A stretch of 37,466 nucleotides of DNA from Sphingorhabdus sp. (GTDB taxonomy: Bacteria; Pseudomonadota; Alphaproteobacteria; Sphingomonadales; Sphingomonadaceae): NCBI RefSeq assembly GCF_029865925.1, contig NZ_JARXAI010000077.1:1-37466 (forward strand), written 5' to 3'. The first letter of the stretch is position 1. Each line of letters opens with the position of its first letter. Position numbers and translations under genes: made by a program. Positions 16,864-26,392 of the stretch are shown here, in pieces. The notes beneath the pieces were generated by a model. That model was not told the origin of the DNA. It made no database searches and saw only the letters and a program-made list of their open reading frames with translations.

Positions 16864-17742
16864 TTAACGCGACCAGCGGGCGAAAATGGCTGTGGGCAAA
16901 AGCATACCCCGGCCTTGTTCGCGTACCGCCAGTTCGCCAAATTCAACCTTGCCGCCAAGGTCCGCAAAATGCGATTCCAATAGTCCGCCCAGTGCCAACG
17001 CAGACATGCGTACAGCGTAAACGGTCAAAAACAAAAATTTCGAATTCACGTCGAGCAACTGACGGCAATTGGCGATGAGTTCGGGCAGGTTTTCCTCAAG
17101 CCGCCATATTTCACCTTCTGGTCCACGGCCATATTTGGGCGGGTCCAGCAATATGCCGTCATAGCGCTTTTCACGGCGCACTTCGCGTGCAACAAATTTC
17201 GCGGCGTCATCAACGATCCAGCGAATGGGGCGGTCTGACATACCCGACATTTCGGCATTGGCGCGCGCTTGGCCAACGGACTTCTTCGACGCATCAACAT
17301 GGACCATTTGCGCGCCGGCTGCGGACAAAGCGAGGGTGCCAACGCCGGTATAGCCAAACAGGTTCATCGCAACGGGGTCGGCAATACCCGCTAATTGCCA
17401 GCGCATCCACCGCCATACGGGGTCCATATCGGGAAAGAAGCCCAAATGACGAAACGGCGTGCAGGATGCCGTAAAATGCACTTCGTCATTCCACGACAGC
17501 GGCCAACCATCCATCGGAACGGGTTTGTTGTTATACCAACGTCCGCCACCATCATCGTCTGATCCTGGAACGAACTCGGCGTCGGCAGGCCATTCTTCCA
17601 ACGCGGGTGCCCACATGGCTTGCGGTTCGGGGCGGATAAAATGGCGGTCGCCATAGGATTCATATTTACGCCCATTACCCGAATCGATCAGCGTATAATC
17701 GCTGCGTGGTTCGCTGATGAGGGTGACGAAATCCTGTTCCAT
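16864..17742 (-). CDS. Class I SAM-dependent methyltransferase (RlmI/RsmC-like)
   Basis: The 292-aa protein has an N-terminal domain with two short beta-rich repeats and a Rossmann methyltransferase domain from about residue 120. Motif I is NLFGYTGVGTLALSAAGA, motif II ends VHVDAS, and the catalytic motif is LLDPPKYGRGPEGE. The DPPKYGRG wording is that of rRNA m5C or m2G methyltransferases related to RlmI, so a ribosomal RNA target is likely but the nucleotide is unknown. ATG 17742 is chosen; a TTG at 17748 overlaps the thrC stop and gives two more residues. It lies directly downstream of thrC, two bases after its stop. Confidence 0.82.
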   Translation of the reverse strand: MEQDFVTLISEPRSDYTLIDSGNGRKYESYGDRHFIRPEPQAMWAPALEEWPADAEFVPGSDDDGGGRWYNNKPVPMDGWPLSWNDEVHFTASCTPFRHLGFFPDMDPVWRWMRWQLAGIADPVAMNLFGYTGVGTLALSAAGAQMVHVDASKKSVGQARANAEMSGMSDRPIRWIVDDAAKFVAREVRREKRYDGILLDPPKYGRGPEGEIWRLEENLPELIANCRQLLDVNSKFLFLTVYAVRMSALALGGLLESHFADLGGKVEFGELAVREQGRGMLLPTAIFARWSR

Positions 17743-17744
17743 GT

Positions 17745-19151
17745 TCAACGCGTGGCGCGCGCCAGTACATAATCCCGGACGGCATCATATGTGCCGGGCA
17801 AAACGTCAAAGCGTTCTTCGCGGTCAAACAATTGCGACACCCGCGCAGGCAAGGCTGGCCGCACGCCCGTTGCCTCTTCCACGGCATCCGGGAATTTGGC
17901 TGGATGGGCGGTCGCCAATGTTACCACGGGCACATCGGAACGTATGCCAGCGGTGCGCGCGGCGTGGAGAGCGATGGCGGTGTGCGGGTCGATAATCTGG
18001 TCAGTCGCGCCATAAGCCCAGCGCATAGCGGCGGACATCTGCTCGGCATCTGTCCGCGCGCTGGTGAGCAAACTCGCCTTTTTGCGCATTTTGGGCGAAA
18101 GTATCATTTTGCCCATTTGTTCGAACCATTTCATGCGGGCGCCAGTTGTGGAGCCGTCACAGCCCTCCAAATCGAAAAGCAGGCGTTCAAAATTGCTCGA
18201 TACCTGAATATCCATCGACGGCGATGCTGTCGGGGTTACGCCAAGCACGGAATAGTCTCCCTTTGCCAAGGCACGGTGCAAAATGTCATTGATGTTCGTG
18301 GCCACAATCAGCCGCTCAATGGGAAGACCCATTTGCGCCGCGACATAGCCGGCAAACACATCGCCAAAATTTCCGGTTGGTACCGAAAACGCGACCTTGC
18401 GTTCAGGTCCACCAAGCCGCAGCGCGGCATAGAAATAATAGACCACTTGCGCCATCAGGCGCGCCCAGTTGATTGAATTGACAGCGGATAAGGTTAGCGG
18501 ACCATTTACATCCTTGTCGTTGAACATCCGCTTTACCATCGCCTGTGCATCATCAAAGCTGCCGCCAATGGCGATGTTATGGACGTTGGGCGCGAGGATG
18601 GTTGTCATCTGCCGCCGTTGTACATCGGACACGCGGTTATGCGGATGCAGCATGAAAATTTCCATTTGTGCGCGTCCGGCAACGGCATCAATCGCGGCCG
18701 ACCCTGTATCGCCCGAGGTCGCTCCAACGATGGTCAGTTTCTTGTCCGTACCCGAAAGAAAGCGTTCGAAAAACTGGCCAAGCAATTGTAGCGCAACGTC
18801 CTTGAACGCCAAGGTCGGGCCGTGAAAAAGCTCAAGCAGCCAATGCTGGCCATCCAACTGCACCAATGGGGCAACGGCTTGATGGGCGAAGGAGCCATAA
18901 GCTGTGGCGCACAGGCCCTTGAGCTCTGCCTCGTCCAATACACCTGCGGTAAACGGCGCCATGACACGCGCGGCAAGATCGACATAAGACAGGCCGCGCA
19001 TTGCGGTGATTTCTTCTGTCGAAAATTGCGGCCAATGCCTGGGCACATACAGGCCCCCGTCGCTTGCCAAACCCGTCAGGGTGACGCCTGCAAAATCGAG
19101 CGCGTCCGCGTTGCCGCGGGTGCTGATATATTCTGTTCTATTTATCGCCAT
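17745..19151 (-). CDS. thrC: Threonine synthase
   Basis: The 468-aa PLP enzyme converts O-phospho-homoserine to threonine. It opens YISTRGNADALDFAGVTLTG then DGGLYVPRHWPQF, typical of the bacterial/fungal long type. The PLP lysine is Lys117 in LFHGPTLAFKDVALQLL, and the phosphate-binding loop reads GATSGDTGSAAIDAV. SVPTGNFGDVFAGY is a further family block, and NINDILHRALAKGDYS follows. ATG 19151 is preferred; a TTG at 19190 would add 13 basic residues with no ribosome site. The methyltransferase follows immediately downstream. Confidence 0.94.
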   Translation of the reverse strand: MAINRTEYISTRGNADALDFAGVTLTGLASDGGLYVPRHWPQFSTEEITAMRGLSYVDLAARVMAPFTAGVLDEAELKGLCATAYGSFAHQAVAPLVQLDGQHWLLELFHGPTLAFKDVALQLLGQFFERFLSGTDKKLTIVGATSGDTGSAAIDAVAGRAQMEIFMLHPHNRVSDVQRRQMTTILAPNVHNIAIGGSFDDAQAMVKRMFNDKDVNGPLTLSAVNSINWARLMAQVVYYFYAALRLGGPERKVAFSVPTGNFGDVFAGYVAAQMGLPIERLIVATNINDILHRALAKGDYSVLGVTPTASPSMDIQVSSNFERLLFDLEGCDGSTTGARMKWFEQMGKMILSPKMRKKASLLTSARTDAEQMSAAMRWAYGATDQIIDPHTAIALHAARTAGIRSDVPVVTLATAHPAKFPDAVEEATGVRPALPARVSQLFDREERFDVLPGTYDAVRDYVLARATR

Positions 19152-19192
19152 AACGGGCACGCGGTTAACCGCAGTGCCGCGTTTACGCAAGA

Positions 19193-20776
19193 TTATTGCA
19201 AGTCAGCCCGGACAAATTCAGCACATCTTTCGCCGATCATCATGCTGGGCGCATTGGTGTTTCCAGAAACAAGGCGCGGCATGATGCTGGCGTCGGCGAC
19301 ATATAGGCCGTCAATACCCCGATATTTCAGGCGCGAGTCAACGACGTCGCTATCATTTGGCCCCATGCGACATGTGCCCACTGGGTGGTAGACGGTGTCG
19401 GCGCGGCTGCGGATTAGGTCGTCCAATGCTGCGTCGTCATTGATATCCACGGGATGCCGGTTTTTGCCGTTATAGACCGCAAGCGCGGGCGCTTCGAATA
19501 TGCGGTGCATGGCGCGCACGCCGCTGCGCAAAGTCGCCATGTCACGGTCATCGCTTAGGAACGCAGGGTCAATCAGCGGAGCGACGCTGGCGTCCGCAGA
19601 CGACAGACGCACCGTGCCGCGGCTTTCAGGGCGTAACACACATGCATGGCAGCTAAAGCCATGGCCCTTCACCTTCGAACGGCCATGATCTTCCAGCATC
19701 GCAGGCACAAAATGATATTGGATGTCGGGTGCTGGCAAGCTTGCATCCGATCGCCAGAACCCGCCTGCCTCAGCAAAGCAGGTGGTCATCACGCCCGTGC
19801 GCTTGAACCTATGTTCGATGATCGCCTTGATTATCTTGCCCGTGCCAGCCAATGAATCGCCGAAGAAATCGTCCTTCGATTGGGTTTCAAAGCTCGAAAC
19901 ATAGTCGATATGGTCTTGCAGGTCGGCGCCAATGGCCGCCTTGTCATGAACGACGTCGACCCCGACGCTGCGCAAATGTTCGGCTGGCCCCATGCCGGAC
20001 AGCATCAAGATTTGTGGTGAGCCAAATGCGCCCGCCGACAATATGACTGCGCCGCGCGCCTTGATGGTGCGGCGCTTGCGTCCCTGCCGAATGATAACAC
20101 CAGTAGCGCGGCCATTTTCGACGATGATCTTTTCGGTCAAAGCGCCGGTGAGAACTTCCATGCGATCCCGCGCAGGCTCGACATATGCGCGCGCTGCGGT
20201 CCAGCGTTCGCCACCCTTTTGCGTGACTTGATACAGACCAAAGCCGTCCTGCGTTGCACCGTTGAAGTCCGCATTGATGGGCAATTGCAATTCTGCCGCC
20301 GCCTCAATGAAGGCAAGGCTGCCGGCTTGTGGCCAACGTTGATCAGAAACAGAAAGCGGCCCGCCCGAACCATGAAAGGCGTCAGGGCCCCGCTCATTAT
20401 CTTCGCAGCGTTTGAAAAACGGCAGCACGTCATCATAGGACCAGCCATCGCAACCCAAGGCAGCCCAATTATCATAATCATATTTGTGGCCACGGATATA
20501 CACCATCGCGTTGATCGCGCTTGACCCGCCAAGTCCCTTACCGCGCGGTTGATAGCCCGTACGCCCGTTCAAGCCCTTTTGCGGGACAGTGTCATATTTG
20601 TAATTGGACGCATTGCGGATAAACGGCATGAAACCCGGCGTTTTGATCAACATATTATTGTTGGTGCCGCCTGCTTCGATCAGGCAGACCTTATATTTGC
20701 CACCTTCGGACAGTCGTCCGGCTGCTGCACTGCCTGCGGAACCGCCGCCGATAACAATGATGTCAAATTCGTCCAT
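19193..20776 (-). CDS. GMC-family FAD oxidoreductase (choline/alcohol dehydrogenase type)
   Basis: The 527-aa flavoenzyme has the N-terminal FAD motif FDIIVIGGGSAGSAAAGRL, GMC signature 1 around GKGLGGSSAINAMVYIRGH and signature 2 GAFGSPQILMLSGMGP. The catalytic His464 is in YHPVGTCRMGP and the partner Asn508 in SGNTNAPS. GMC proteins oxidise primary alcohols. BetA-like choline dehydrogenases and long-chain alcohol dehydrogenases both look like this, and I cannot tell the substrate. GGAG lies eight bases before ATG 20776; an upstream start would add 18 residues. A sterol-desaturase-like gene lies upstream on the same strand, so a lipid alcohol is one possibility. Confidence 0.88.
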   Translation of the reverse strand: MDEFDIIVIGGGSAGSAAAGRLSEGGKYKVCLIEAGGTNNNMLIKTPGFMPFIRNASNYKYDTVPQKGLNGRTGYQPRGKGLGGSSAINAMVYIRGHKYDYDNWAALGCDGWSYDDVLPFFKRCEDNERGPDAFHGSGGPLSVSDQRWPQAGSLAFIEAAAELQLPINADFNGATQDGFGLYQVTQKGGERWTAARAYVEPARDRMEVLTGALTEKIIVENGRATGVIIRQGRKRRTIKARGAVILSAGAFGSPQILMLSGMGPAEHLRSVGVDVVHDKAAIGADLQDHIDYVSSFETQSKDDFFGDSLAGTGKIIKAIIEHRFKRTGVMTTCFAEAGGFWRSDASLPAPDIQYHFVPAMLEDHGRSKVKGHGFSCHACVLRPESRGTVRLSSADASVAPLIDPAFLSDDRDMATLRSGVRAMHRIFEAPALAVYNGKNRHPVDINDDAALDDLIRSRADTVYHPVGTCRMGPNDSDVVDSRLKYRGIDGLYVADASIMPRLVSGNTNAPSMMIGERCAEFVRADLQ

Positions 20777-20844
20777 TTCACCTGCTCCATCTACGTAGCG
20801 CGGTTTAAGCGGGCGATTAACTACTGGCAAGGCAGTAAATAGCC

Positions 20845-21741
20845 TTAGTCAGCCTTGGCTTGCCGGCTTTGCAACCACTGTGCACGGATACTATCGGATG
20901 TGTCCCTGCTGCCATCGTGGCTCCAGCCCGGCGCGCGCCATATATATGAAAATTTATGCCGCCATGGCGCAGACTTCACATCCTGTGCGATGCCAATCCA
21001 TTCGTGAAACACGCTCCACAACAGGTTGAACGTGCCCAATTGTTTTACAATCCCGTAGCGGATTTTTTCGCCCTCCAGCTCTTCGGTGAATGTCCCGAAG
21101 ATGCGGTCCCAGATGATGAAGGTTCCGGCATAATTCTGATCGAGATAGCGCGGGTTCGTCGCGTGGTGGACGCGGTGGTGGCTTGGGGTGTTCATGATAT
21201 ATTCGACCCAGCGCGGGAATTTGTAAATTGCCTCGGTGTGGATCCAGAACTGATAAATGAGATTGAACGCGCCGACGAACAACAGCATCGCAGGATGAAA
21301 ACCCAGAAATGCCAAGGGTATGCGGAAGATAAAACCAAGTGCGATAAAGCCAGTCCATGTCTGGCGCAGCGCGGTCGATAGGTTGTAATGCTGGCTGCTA
21401 TGATGGTTCACATGGCTTGCCCAGAACCAACGCACGCGATGTCCCGACCGATGCGCCCAATAATAAGCGAGATCATCCAGAACAAAGCATAAGGGCCACG
21501 CCCACCAGACCCAGCCGATATCGAAAAAGCGTTGTTCGTATATCCACATAGCAAGGCTGAACACCAAGGCGCCGGATAGCGCGCCTGCAACGGTGCTGCC
21601 CGTACCCAATGCAAGTGACGTCAGCGTGTCACGGGGGTCGTATTTCTCTGGCGCACGTCGCCGCACCCAAAGCATTTCTGCCACGATGAGTATGATGAAC
21701 GCAGGAACGGCGTAATCAATTGGGTTGAAGAGCTCCGGCAT
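20845..21741 (-). CDS. Sterol desaturase / fatty acid hydroxylase family membrane protein
   Basis: The 298-aa integral membrane di-iron protein shows the eight-histidine pattern: HRSGH (97-101), HVNHH (110-114), a single His168 and HHRVHH (188-193). Hydrophobic segments lie near residues 10-26, 45-68, 76-95 and 135-165. Members insert oxygen into, or desaturate, lipid chains, sterols, carotenoids or alkylglycerols using O2. The text HRVHHATNPRYLDQNYAGTF followed by WDRIFGTF is shared with many bacterial members of unknown substrate. The gene ends 68 bases before the GMC oxidoreductase start. Confidence 0.88.
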   Translation of the reverse strand: MPELFNPIDYAVPAFIILIVAEMLWVRRRAPEKYDPRDTLTSLALGTGSTVAGALSGALVFSLAMWIYEQRFFDIGWVWWAWPLCFVLDDLAYYWAHRSGHRVRWFWASHVNHHSSQHYNLSTALRQTWTGFIALGFIFRIPLAFLGFHPAMLLFVGAFNLIYQFWIHTEAIYKFPRWVEYIMNTPSHHRVHHATNPRYLDQNYAGTFIIWDRIFGTFTEELEGEKIRYGIVKQLGTFNLLWSVFHEWIGIAQDVKSAPWRHKFSYIWRAPGWSHDGSRDTSDSIRAQWLQSRQAKAD

Positions 21742-21750
21742 ATGTGCGTC

Positions 21751-22152
21751 CTATATTTTTAAATGCCGCAAGCCAGCCGCCCAGTGCGACGCTTGCGAAC
21801 CCAGATTGAGCGTGACCGATCCAAAGGTTTTTTCCCCTGTACCGACGGTGAGAAAATTCTGGTCCAGGCGGGAATCATTATGTCGGTCGAGCAGCCTTCC
21901 CGCCCATTGCACGCCATGGCGGCGGACCAGCAGATGCCTGCCGTCGGCATCGCGCAGGAGCGCGGCGATACCCGCTTTATCAATGGCTATTTCCACCGGA
22001 TCGAACCCGCAGCAGGTTTCATTGGCAATCTCGCGGGCTTGCTCTTCGCTGCGGATGCGGACGTCACCACCGAGCCGCAGGAACCGCGCAAGCCACGCGA
22101 TGAACAAGATCGCGGCAATGGACCCCGCCAGCTTGAGCAATTCTGCCGTCAC
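21751..22152 (-). CDS. Hypothetical protein with N-terminal membrane anchor
   Basis: I do not recognise a family. The 133-aa product has one hydrophobic segment near residues 4-25 (LLKLAGSIAAILFIAWLARF) followed by a soluble part with RIRSEEQAREIANETCCGFD and a C-terminal stretch DGRHLLVRRHGVQWAGRLLD. It may be a single-pass inner-membrane protein with the soluble part inside or outside. Its start overlaps the TIGR01244 phosphatase stop by four bases, and its stop lies nine bases before the sterol-desaturase-like start, so the three are probably cotranscribed. Confidence 0.75.
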   Translation of the reverse strand: MTAELLKLAGSIAAILFIAWLARFLRLGGDVRIRSEEQAREIANETCCGFDPVEIAIDKAGIAALLRDADGRHLLVRRHGVQWAGRLLDRHNDSRLDQNFLTVGTGEKTFGSVTLNLGSQASHWAAGLRHLKI

Positions 22153-22580
22153 GAAGCACGCCCGCGCAACATATCCATCATCGCGGTTACGGGGGCGAGG
22201 TCATAGCCGGCATCCGACGCTTTTTCCGCCAAGGTGGCGGGATGCGCTCCGCGGGATGCGCGGGCCAGCGCCCACAGGAAAGTGGAGCGCGTTCCTGAAC
22301 GGCAATATGCCAGCACTTTGCCATCGCCCTTGTCCAGCGCGTCTGCCATCGCGGTCACTTGCCATTCTGCAAAGCCGGCATGTGTGACGGGAATGGCCAC
22401 ATATTCCAAGCCAGCGGCCGCAGCTGTTGCTGCGATTTCTGACCCGGAGGTCTGGTCGGCCGATTCATCTTCAGGCCGGTTGTTGATGATCATCGAAAAC
22501 CCTGCATCGGCGGCGTCGGCAACGTCCGACACGGTGATTTGCGGGGCCGCATAAAATGTATCAGTCACCATCTGGAACAT
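22149..22580 (-). CDS. TIGR01244 family phosphatase-like protein (Blh/DUF442 domain)
   Basis: The 143-aa protein has the compact dual-specificity phosphatase fold of the TIGR01244 family: YAAPQITVSDVADAADAGF, then IINNRPEDE, and the Cys-x5-Arg signature loop in VLAYCRSGTRS. The same domain is fused to a metallo-beta-lactamase fold in Blh/BigR-regulated sulfide-detoxification proteins, so a sulfur-transfer role is possible; here it stands alone. ATG 22580 is preferred over GTG 22604 because AGGA lies seven bases before it. No beta-lactamase-like partner is next to it. Confidence 0.82.
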   Translation of the reverse strand: MFQMVTDTFYAAPQITVSDVADAADAGFSMIINNRPEDESADQTSGSEIAATAAAAGLEYVAIPVTHAGFAEWQVTAMADALDKGDGKVLAYCRSGTRSTFLWALARASRGAHPATLAEKASDAGYDLAPVTAMMDMLRGRAS

Positions 22581-22690
22581 CAGCAAATCCTGTTGTAAAG
22601 CCACCTAAAATCGGGCGATCTCTTGGCCCTAAATTAAACTGCAATCGATAACAAGACGGGAGAATAGTTTGATCGGAAAGGCCCTAAAAT

Positions 22691-24457
22691 TCAGTATTGT
22701 GCGATCACAGACAGAAATTCCGCGCCATAGGCTTCCAACTTGCGCGCGCCAACGCCGCTGATCCGGCCCAAGGCGTGGATATCGGCTGGCCGCCTCAGTG
22801 CCATCTCGCGCAAGGTGGCGTCATGGAAGATAACATAAGGAGGGACGCCAACATTTTCCGCGAGCGCCCGTCTTTTGGCGCGCAAGGCCTCAAACAACGG
22901 ATTGCCGATTGGATTGTCCGGACGGCCTGCGCTGCGTTTGGCGCTCGGTTTTACAATCGCAATTTGGATTTTTTGGTCACCGCGCATGATCGCGCGTGCA
23001 TCGCCCGCCAACTTTAGACCGCCATGTTCATTTGCCACTAAGGCGCCGCGCGCCTGAAGTGCACGCGACAAAGGTTTCAGCATCGCGGCCTCTGCCCTGT
23101 CCACAATGCCGAAAACCGAAAGCTGGTCATGCCCGAATTGCGTTATCCGGTCGTCTCCATTGCCCATCAGGACTTTTTCCAAATGGCCCATGCCAAACAT
23201 CTGCCCCGTCCGATATGCTGCCGACAATAATTTACGGGACAGCTCGGTCGCGTCGTGCACATCGGGTGCGTGCAGGCAATTGTCGCAATTGCCACAGCTT
23301 TCTGGCGGACTTTCCCCAAAATGCCGCAGAAGCACAGCGCGGCGGCATCCGGGTGTTTCGACCAGATGTGACAATGCAGCAACGCGCGCCAATTCCGCCT
23401 CGCGCCGTTCGGGTGGAAGCTCGTTCAACCGCGCGCGCGCGCGCGTGAAGTCACCTGCTGACCATAGCATATGCGCGACCGCGGGGTCGCCATCGCGTCC
23501 TGCACGGCCACTTTCCTGATAATAAGATTCGATGGACTTCGGCAGACCAGCATGCACGACGAAGCGCACATCCGGCTTGTCGATTCCCATGCCGAATGCG
23601 ACCGTCGCGACCATGACCATGTCTTCGGACGACACAAATTCGGCCTGCGCACGGGCGCGTGTTTGCGGCTCCATGCCTGCATGATAAAAAAGCGCCCTGC
23701 GTCCTGTCTCCGCGATTTGCGCCGCAATCTTCTCGGTGCGGTCACGCGTTTGGGCGTAGACTATGCCTGCCCCTTGCAACCCCTTTACCAAGGACGCGAT
23801 GCCGCTGCTTGGGGCGGCTTCGGCGACATAACGTATGTTGGGTCGGTCAAAACCCGCCACCATCACACCATCGCGGGGTATGCCCAATTGTTCGGCGATG
23901 TCGTCGCGGGTGTGGGTGTCTGCGGTCGCCGTCAGCGCTAGCCTTGGCACTCCGGCAAAGTTGTCAAGCAACGGGCGTAACAAGCGATAATCGGGCCGGA
24001 AATCATGCCCCCATTCGGACACGCAATGCGCCTCATCAATGGCGAATAGCGATATCTTTGTCTCGCGTAACAGGCTGCAGAATTCCTGTCCCGATGCCCG
24101 CTCCGGCGCGACATATAAAAGGTCAAGTTCGCCCGCCCTGAACCGTGATATTGTTTCAGCGCGGTTATCGTCGGCGGACGTCAGCGTCGCTGCACGGATA
24201 CCCACAGCGTCGGCTGCGCGCATCTGGTCATGCATCAGCGCAATCAGCGGCGATATCACGATACAAGTGCCGTCCATGATCACGGCGGGCAATTGATAGC
24301 ATAAAGACTTGCCTGCGCCCGTCGGCATGATCGCAAGCGTTCGTTGCCCCGCAAGAACGCGAGTCACTACCTGCTCCTGCTGCCCGCGAAATCCGGGGAA
24401 GCCGAACAGGCGGTGCAATATATCGGCTGGCGTGGGGGAGGGAGCGACGGAGGCCAT
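22691..24457 (-). CDS. recQ: ATP-dependent DNA helicase RecQ
   Basis: The 588-aa 3'-5' DNA helicase acts in recombination and fork repair. Walker A is MPTGAGKS (44-51), the DEAH box is at 141-144 followed by CVSEWGHDFRPDY, and lobe 2 has GMGIDKPDVRFVVH and QESGRAGRDG. The RQC zinc-binding part contains SCGNCDNC, with the winged helix following, and the C-terminal HRDC domain covers about 510-585 with DIHALGRISGVGARKLEAYG. Length is typical of bacterial RecQ. There is no clear Shine-Dalgarno before ATG 24457. It starts 82 bases after the end of the exporter gene upstream. Confidence 0.95.
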   Translation of the reverse strand: MASVAPSPTPADILHRLFGFPGFRGQQEQVVTRVLAGQRTLAIMPTGAGKSLCYQLPAVIMDGTCIVISPLIALMHDQMRAADAVGIRAATLTSADDNRAETISRFRAGELDLLYVAPERASGQEFCSLLRETKISLFAIDEAHCVSEWGHDFRPDYRLLRPLLDNFAGVPRLALTATADTHTRDDIAEQLGIPRDGVMVAGFDRPNIRYVAEAAPSSGIASLVKGLQGAGIVYAQTRDRTEKIAAQIAETGRRALFYHAGMEPQTRARAQAEFVSSEDMVMVATVAFGMGIDKPDVRFVVHAGLPKSIESYYQESGRAGRDGDPAVAHMLWSAGDFTRARARLNELPPERREAELARVAALSHLVETPGCRRAVLLRHFGESPPESCGNCDNCLHAPDVHDATELSRKLLSAAYRTGQMFGMGHLEKVLMGNGDDRITQFGHDQLSVFGIVDRAEAAMLKPLSRALQARGALVANEHGGLKLAGDARAIMRGDQKIQIAIVKPSAKRSAGRPDNPIGNPLFEALRAKRRALAENVGVPPYVIFHDATLREMALRRPADIHALGRISGVGARKLEAYGAEFLSVIAQY

Positions 24458-24539
24458 GCGGGAGCCCTAGCGCGGCCGCACGGCCAATAACAGAGCCCAC
24501 TTCGGATTGGTCAAAGACGCTTGTGGATAGCGCGTAATT

Positions 24540-26351
24540 TTACGCGGCGGGAATGGCGTCCTCCTCGGCCTCGCTTTGCTGGCGCGCCCACATGTCAGCG
24601 TAGAGACCATTTTTGCGGAGCAGCTGCACATGTGTGCCTTTCTCGGCAACGCGGCCCGCCTCAAGCACGATGATCTGGTCAGCGTTGACCACGGTCGAAA
24701 GCCGGTGCGCGATGATGATGGTCGTGCGGCGTTCCGAAATACGCTCAAGCGTCGCTTGAATTTCCGACTCCGTCCGGCTGTCCAAGGCGCTGGTCGCTTC
24801 ATCCAATATCAAAAGCGGCGGATTTTTAAGCAAAGTGCGGGCAATCGCCACACGCTGCTTTTCACCACCGGACAGTTTCAACCCGCGTTCACCTACTTTG
24901 GCGGCGTATTGATCCGGTAAGGATTCGATAAAGCCATGGATCGATGCACCGCGCGCCGCTTCCTCGATTTCAGCCTGATTTGCGCCTTCGCGGCCATAGC
25001 CGATATTGTAGCCAATGCTGTCGTTGAACAACACAGTGTCTTGCGGAACAATGCCGATGGAACTGCGCAGGCTCGACTGCGTGACATCGCGCAAATCTTG
25101 GTCGTCGATCGTAACCCGGCCGCCGGTGACGTCGTAAAAACGGTACAGCAACCGCGCGATGGTCGACTTGCCGGCGCCAGAAGGACCAACCACCGCAAGC
25201 GTGTGGCCGGGTTTTATCTCGAAACTGACGCCATTGAGGATCTGTCGTTCCGCGTCATAGCCGAAATATACTTCATCAAACACGATAGCCCCGCCACTGA
25301 CCGCCAGCGCAGGCGCATTTGGTTTGTCCGTTATTTCCGCAGGGGTATCGATGAGTGCGAACATCGCGGCCATATCGGTGAGGCCTTGGCGAATGGTGCG
25401 ATACACCATGCCCAACATGTCCAATGGCCGGAATAGCTGCGCCAGCAAGGTGTTGACCGTGACGACGTCGCCCGTCGTAAACTGACCCCGCGACCAGCCC
25501 CACACAACATAGCCCATGGCCCCCGCCATCATCAGGTTGGTTATGAGCGATTGACCAATGTTCAGAGCGGCGAGCGAGTTTTCCGATTTGACGGCGGCAT
25601 TTGCGTAATGGTGGACGACTTCGGCATAGCGGCGGGTCTCACGCTTTTCTGCGTTGAAATATTTGACCGTTTCGTAGTTCAATAGACTGTCCACCGACTT
25701 GGCGACGGTCTGGGTGTCCAACTCGTTCATTTCCTCGCGCAATTTGTTGCGCCAGTTGGTGATCACGGTGGTGTAGGCGATGTAGCTGACAACCATGATG
25801 AGCGTTGCGACAACCATGCCCCAACCAAAAGAAACTTTGAAATAAACCGAAACCAAAAACAGCTCAAGCAATGTGGGCGCGATGTTGAAGAGCAGGAAAT
25901 AGAGCATGATATCGATGCTCTTCGTTCCGCGCTCAATGACTTTGGTCACTGCGCCTGTCCGCCGGTTCATGTGGAACCGCATCGACAGATTGTGCAAATG
26001 GCTGAATACATTTTCGGCCAGACGCCGCGTCGCTTCTTGCCCGACACGTTCAAATACCACGTTGCGCAAATTGTCGAACAACACGCCGCCAAAACGCGCG
26101 CCAGCATAAGCCGCGACCAATGCGATGGCGATCGCCACGCTGTCTTCCATGCCCGGAACCATCCGGTCAATGGCCCGGCCGTACACCCACGCCATGCTGA
26201 GTTGAATGAGTTTCGAGATAACCACCAGCAGCAAGGCAAAGACGATGCGCACGCGCAAGCCAGCCTCATCCTTCGGCCATAAATAGGGCAGAAAGCGCCG
26301 CATGACCGCGAAATCGGGCTTGGCGTCAGAAGTGGGAGCTAATGGAGGCAC
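24540..26351 (-). CDS. atm1: Atm1-type ABC exporter (glutathione/metal-related)
   Basis: The 603-aa half-transporter has six membrane helices in about residues 35-330 and an ATPase domain with Walker A GPSGAGKS (389-396), signature LSGGE (493-497) and Walker B LLILDEATS (513-521). LNYETVKYFNAE near 224-235 is characteristic of the Atm1/ABCB7/HMT1 group. NIGQSL near 264-269 corresponds to the glutathione-binding region described for Novosphingobium aromaticivorans Atm1. Such homodimers export glutathione derivatives, linked to iron-sulfur or heavy-metal homeostasis. The first 18 residues are variable. A YghU-type glutathione enzyme also lies in the window but is not adjacent. Confidence 0.9.
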   Translation of the reverse strand: MPPLAPTSDAKPDFAVMRRFLPYLWPKDEAGLRVRIVFALLLVVISKLIQLSMAWVYGRAIDRMVPGMEDSVAIAIALVAAYAGARFGGVLFDNLRNVVFERVGQEATRRLAENVFSHLHNLSMRFHMNRRTGAVTKVIERGTKSIDIMLYFLLFNIAPTLLELFLVSVYFKVSFGWGMVVATLIMVVSYIAYTTVITNWRNKLREEMNELDTQTVAKSVDSLLNYETVKYFNAEKRETRRYAEVVHHYANAAVKSENSLAALNIGQSLITNLMMAGAMGYVVWGWSRGQFTTGDVVTVNTLLAQLFRPLDMLGMVYRTIRQGLTDMAAMFALIDTPAEITDKPNAPALAVSGGAIVFDEVYFGYDAERQILNGVSFEIKPGHTLAVVGPSGAGKSTIARLLYRFYDVTGGRVTIDDQDLRDVTQSSLRSSIGIVPQDTVLFNDSIGYNIGYGREGANQAEIEEAARGASIHGFIESLPDQYAAKVGERGLKLSGGEKQRVAIARTLLKNPPLLILDEATSALDSRTESEIQATLERISERRTTIIIAHRLSTVVNADQIIVLEAGRVAEKGTHVQLLRKNGLYADMWARQQSEAEEDAIPAA

Positions 26352-26392
26352 AGGCGCCCTATAATTAGATTAAAGCAAAGCACAAAGGCCCA

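Noticed and set aside
23431-23450. GC-dinucleotide run in recQ as a possible functional repeat
   Set aside because: It is a short CG-rich stretch coding for Arg and Ala codons in a normal RecQ region and shows no other structure.
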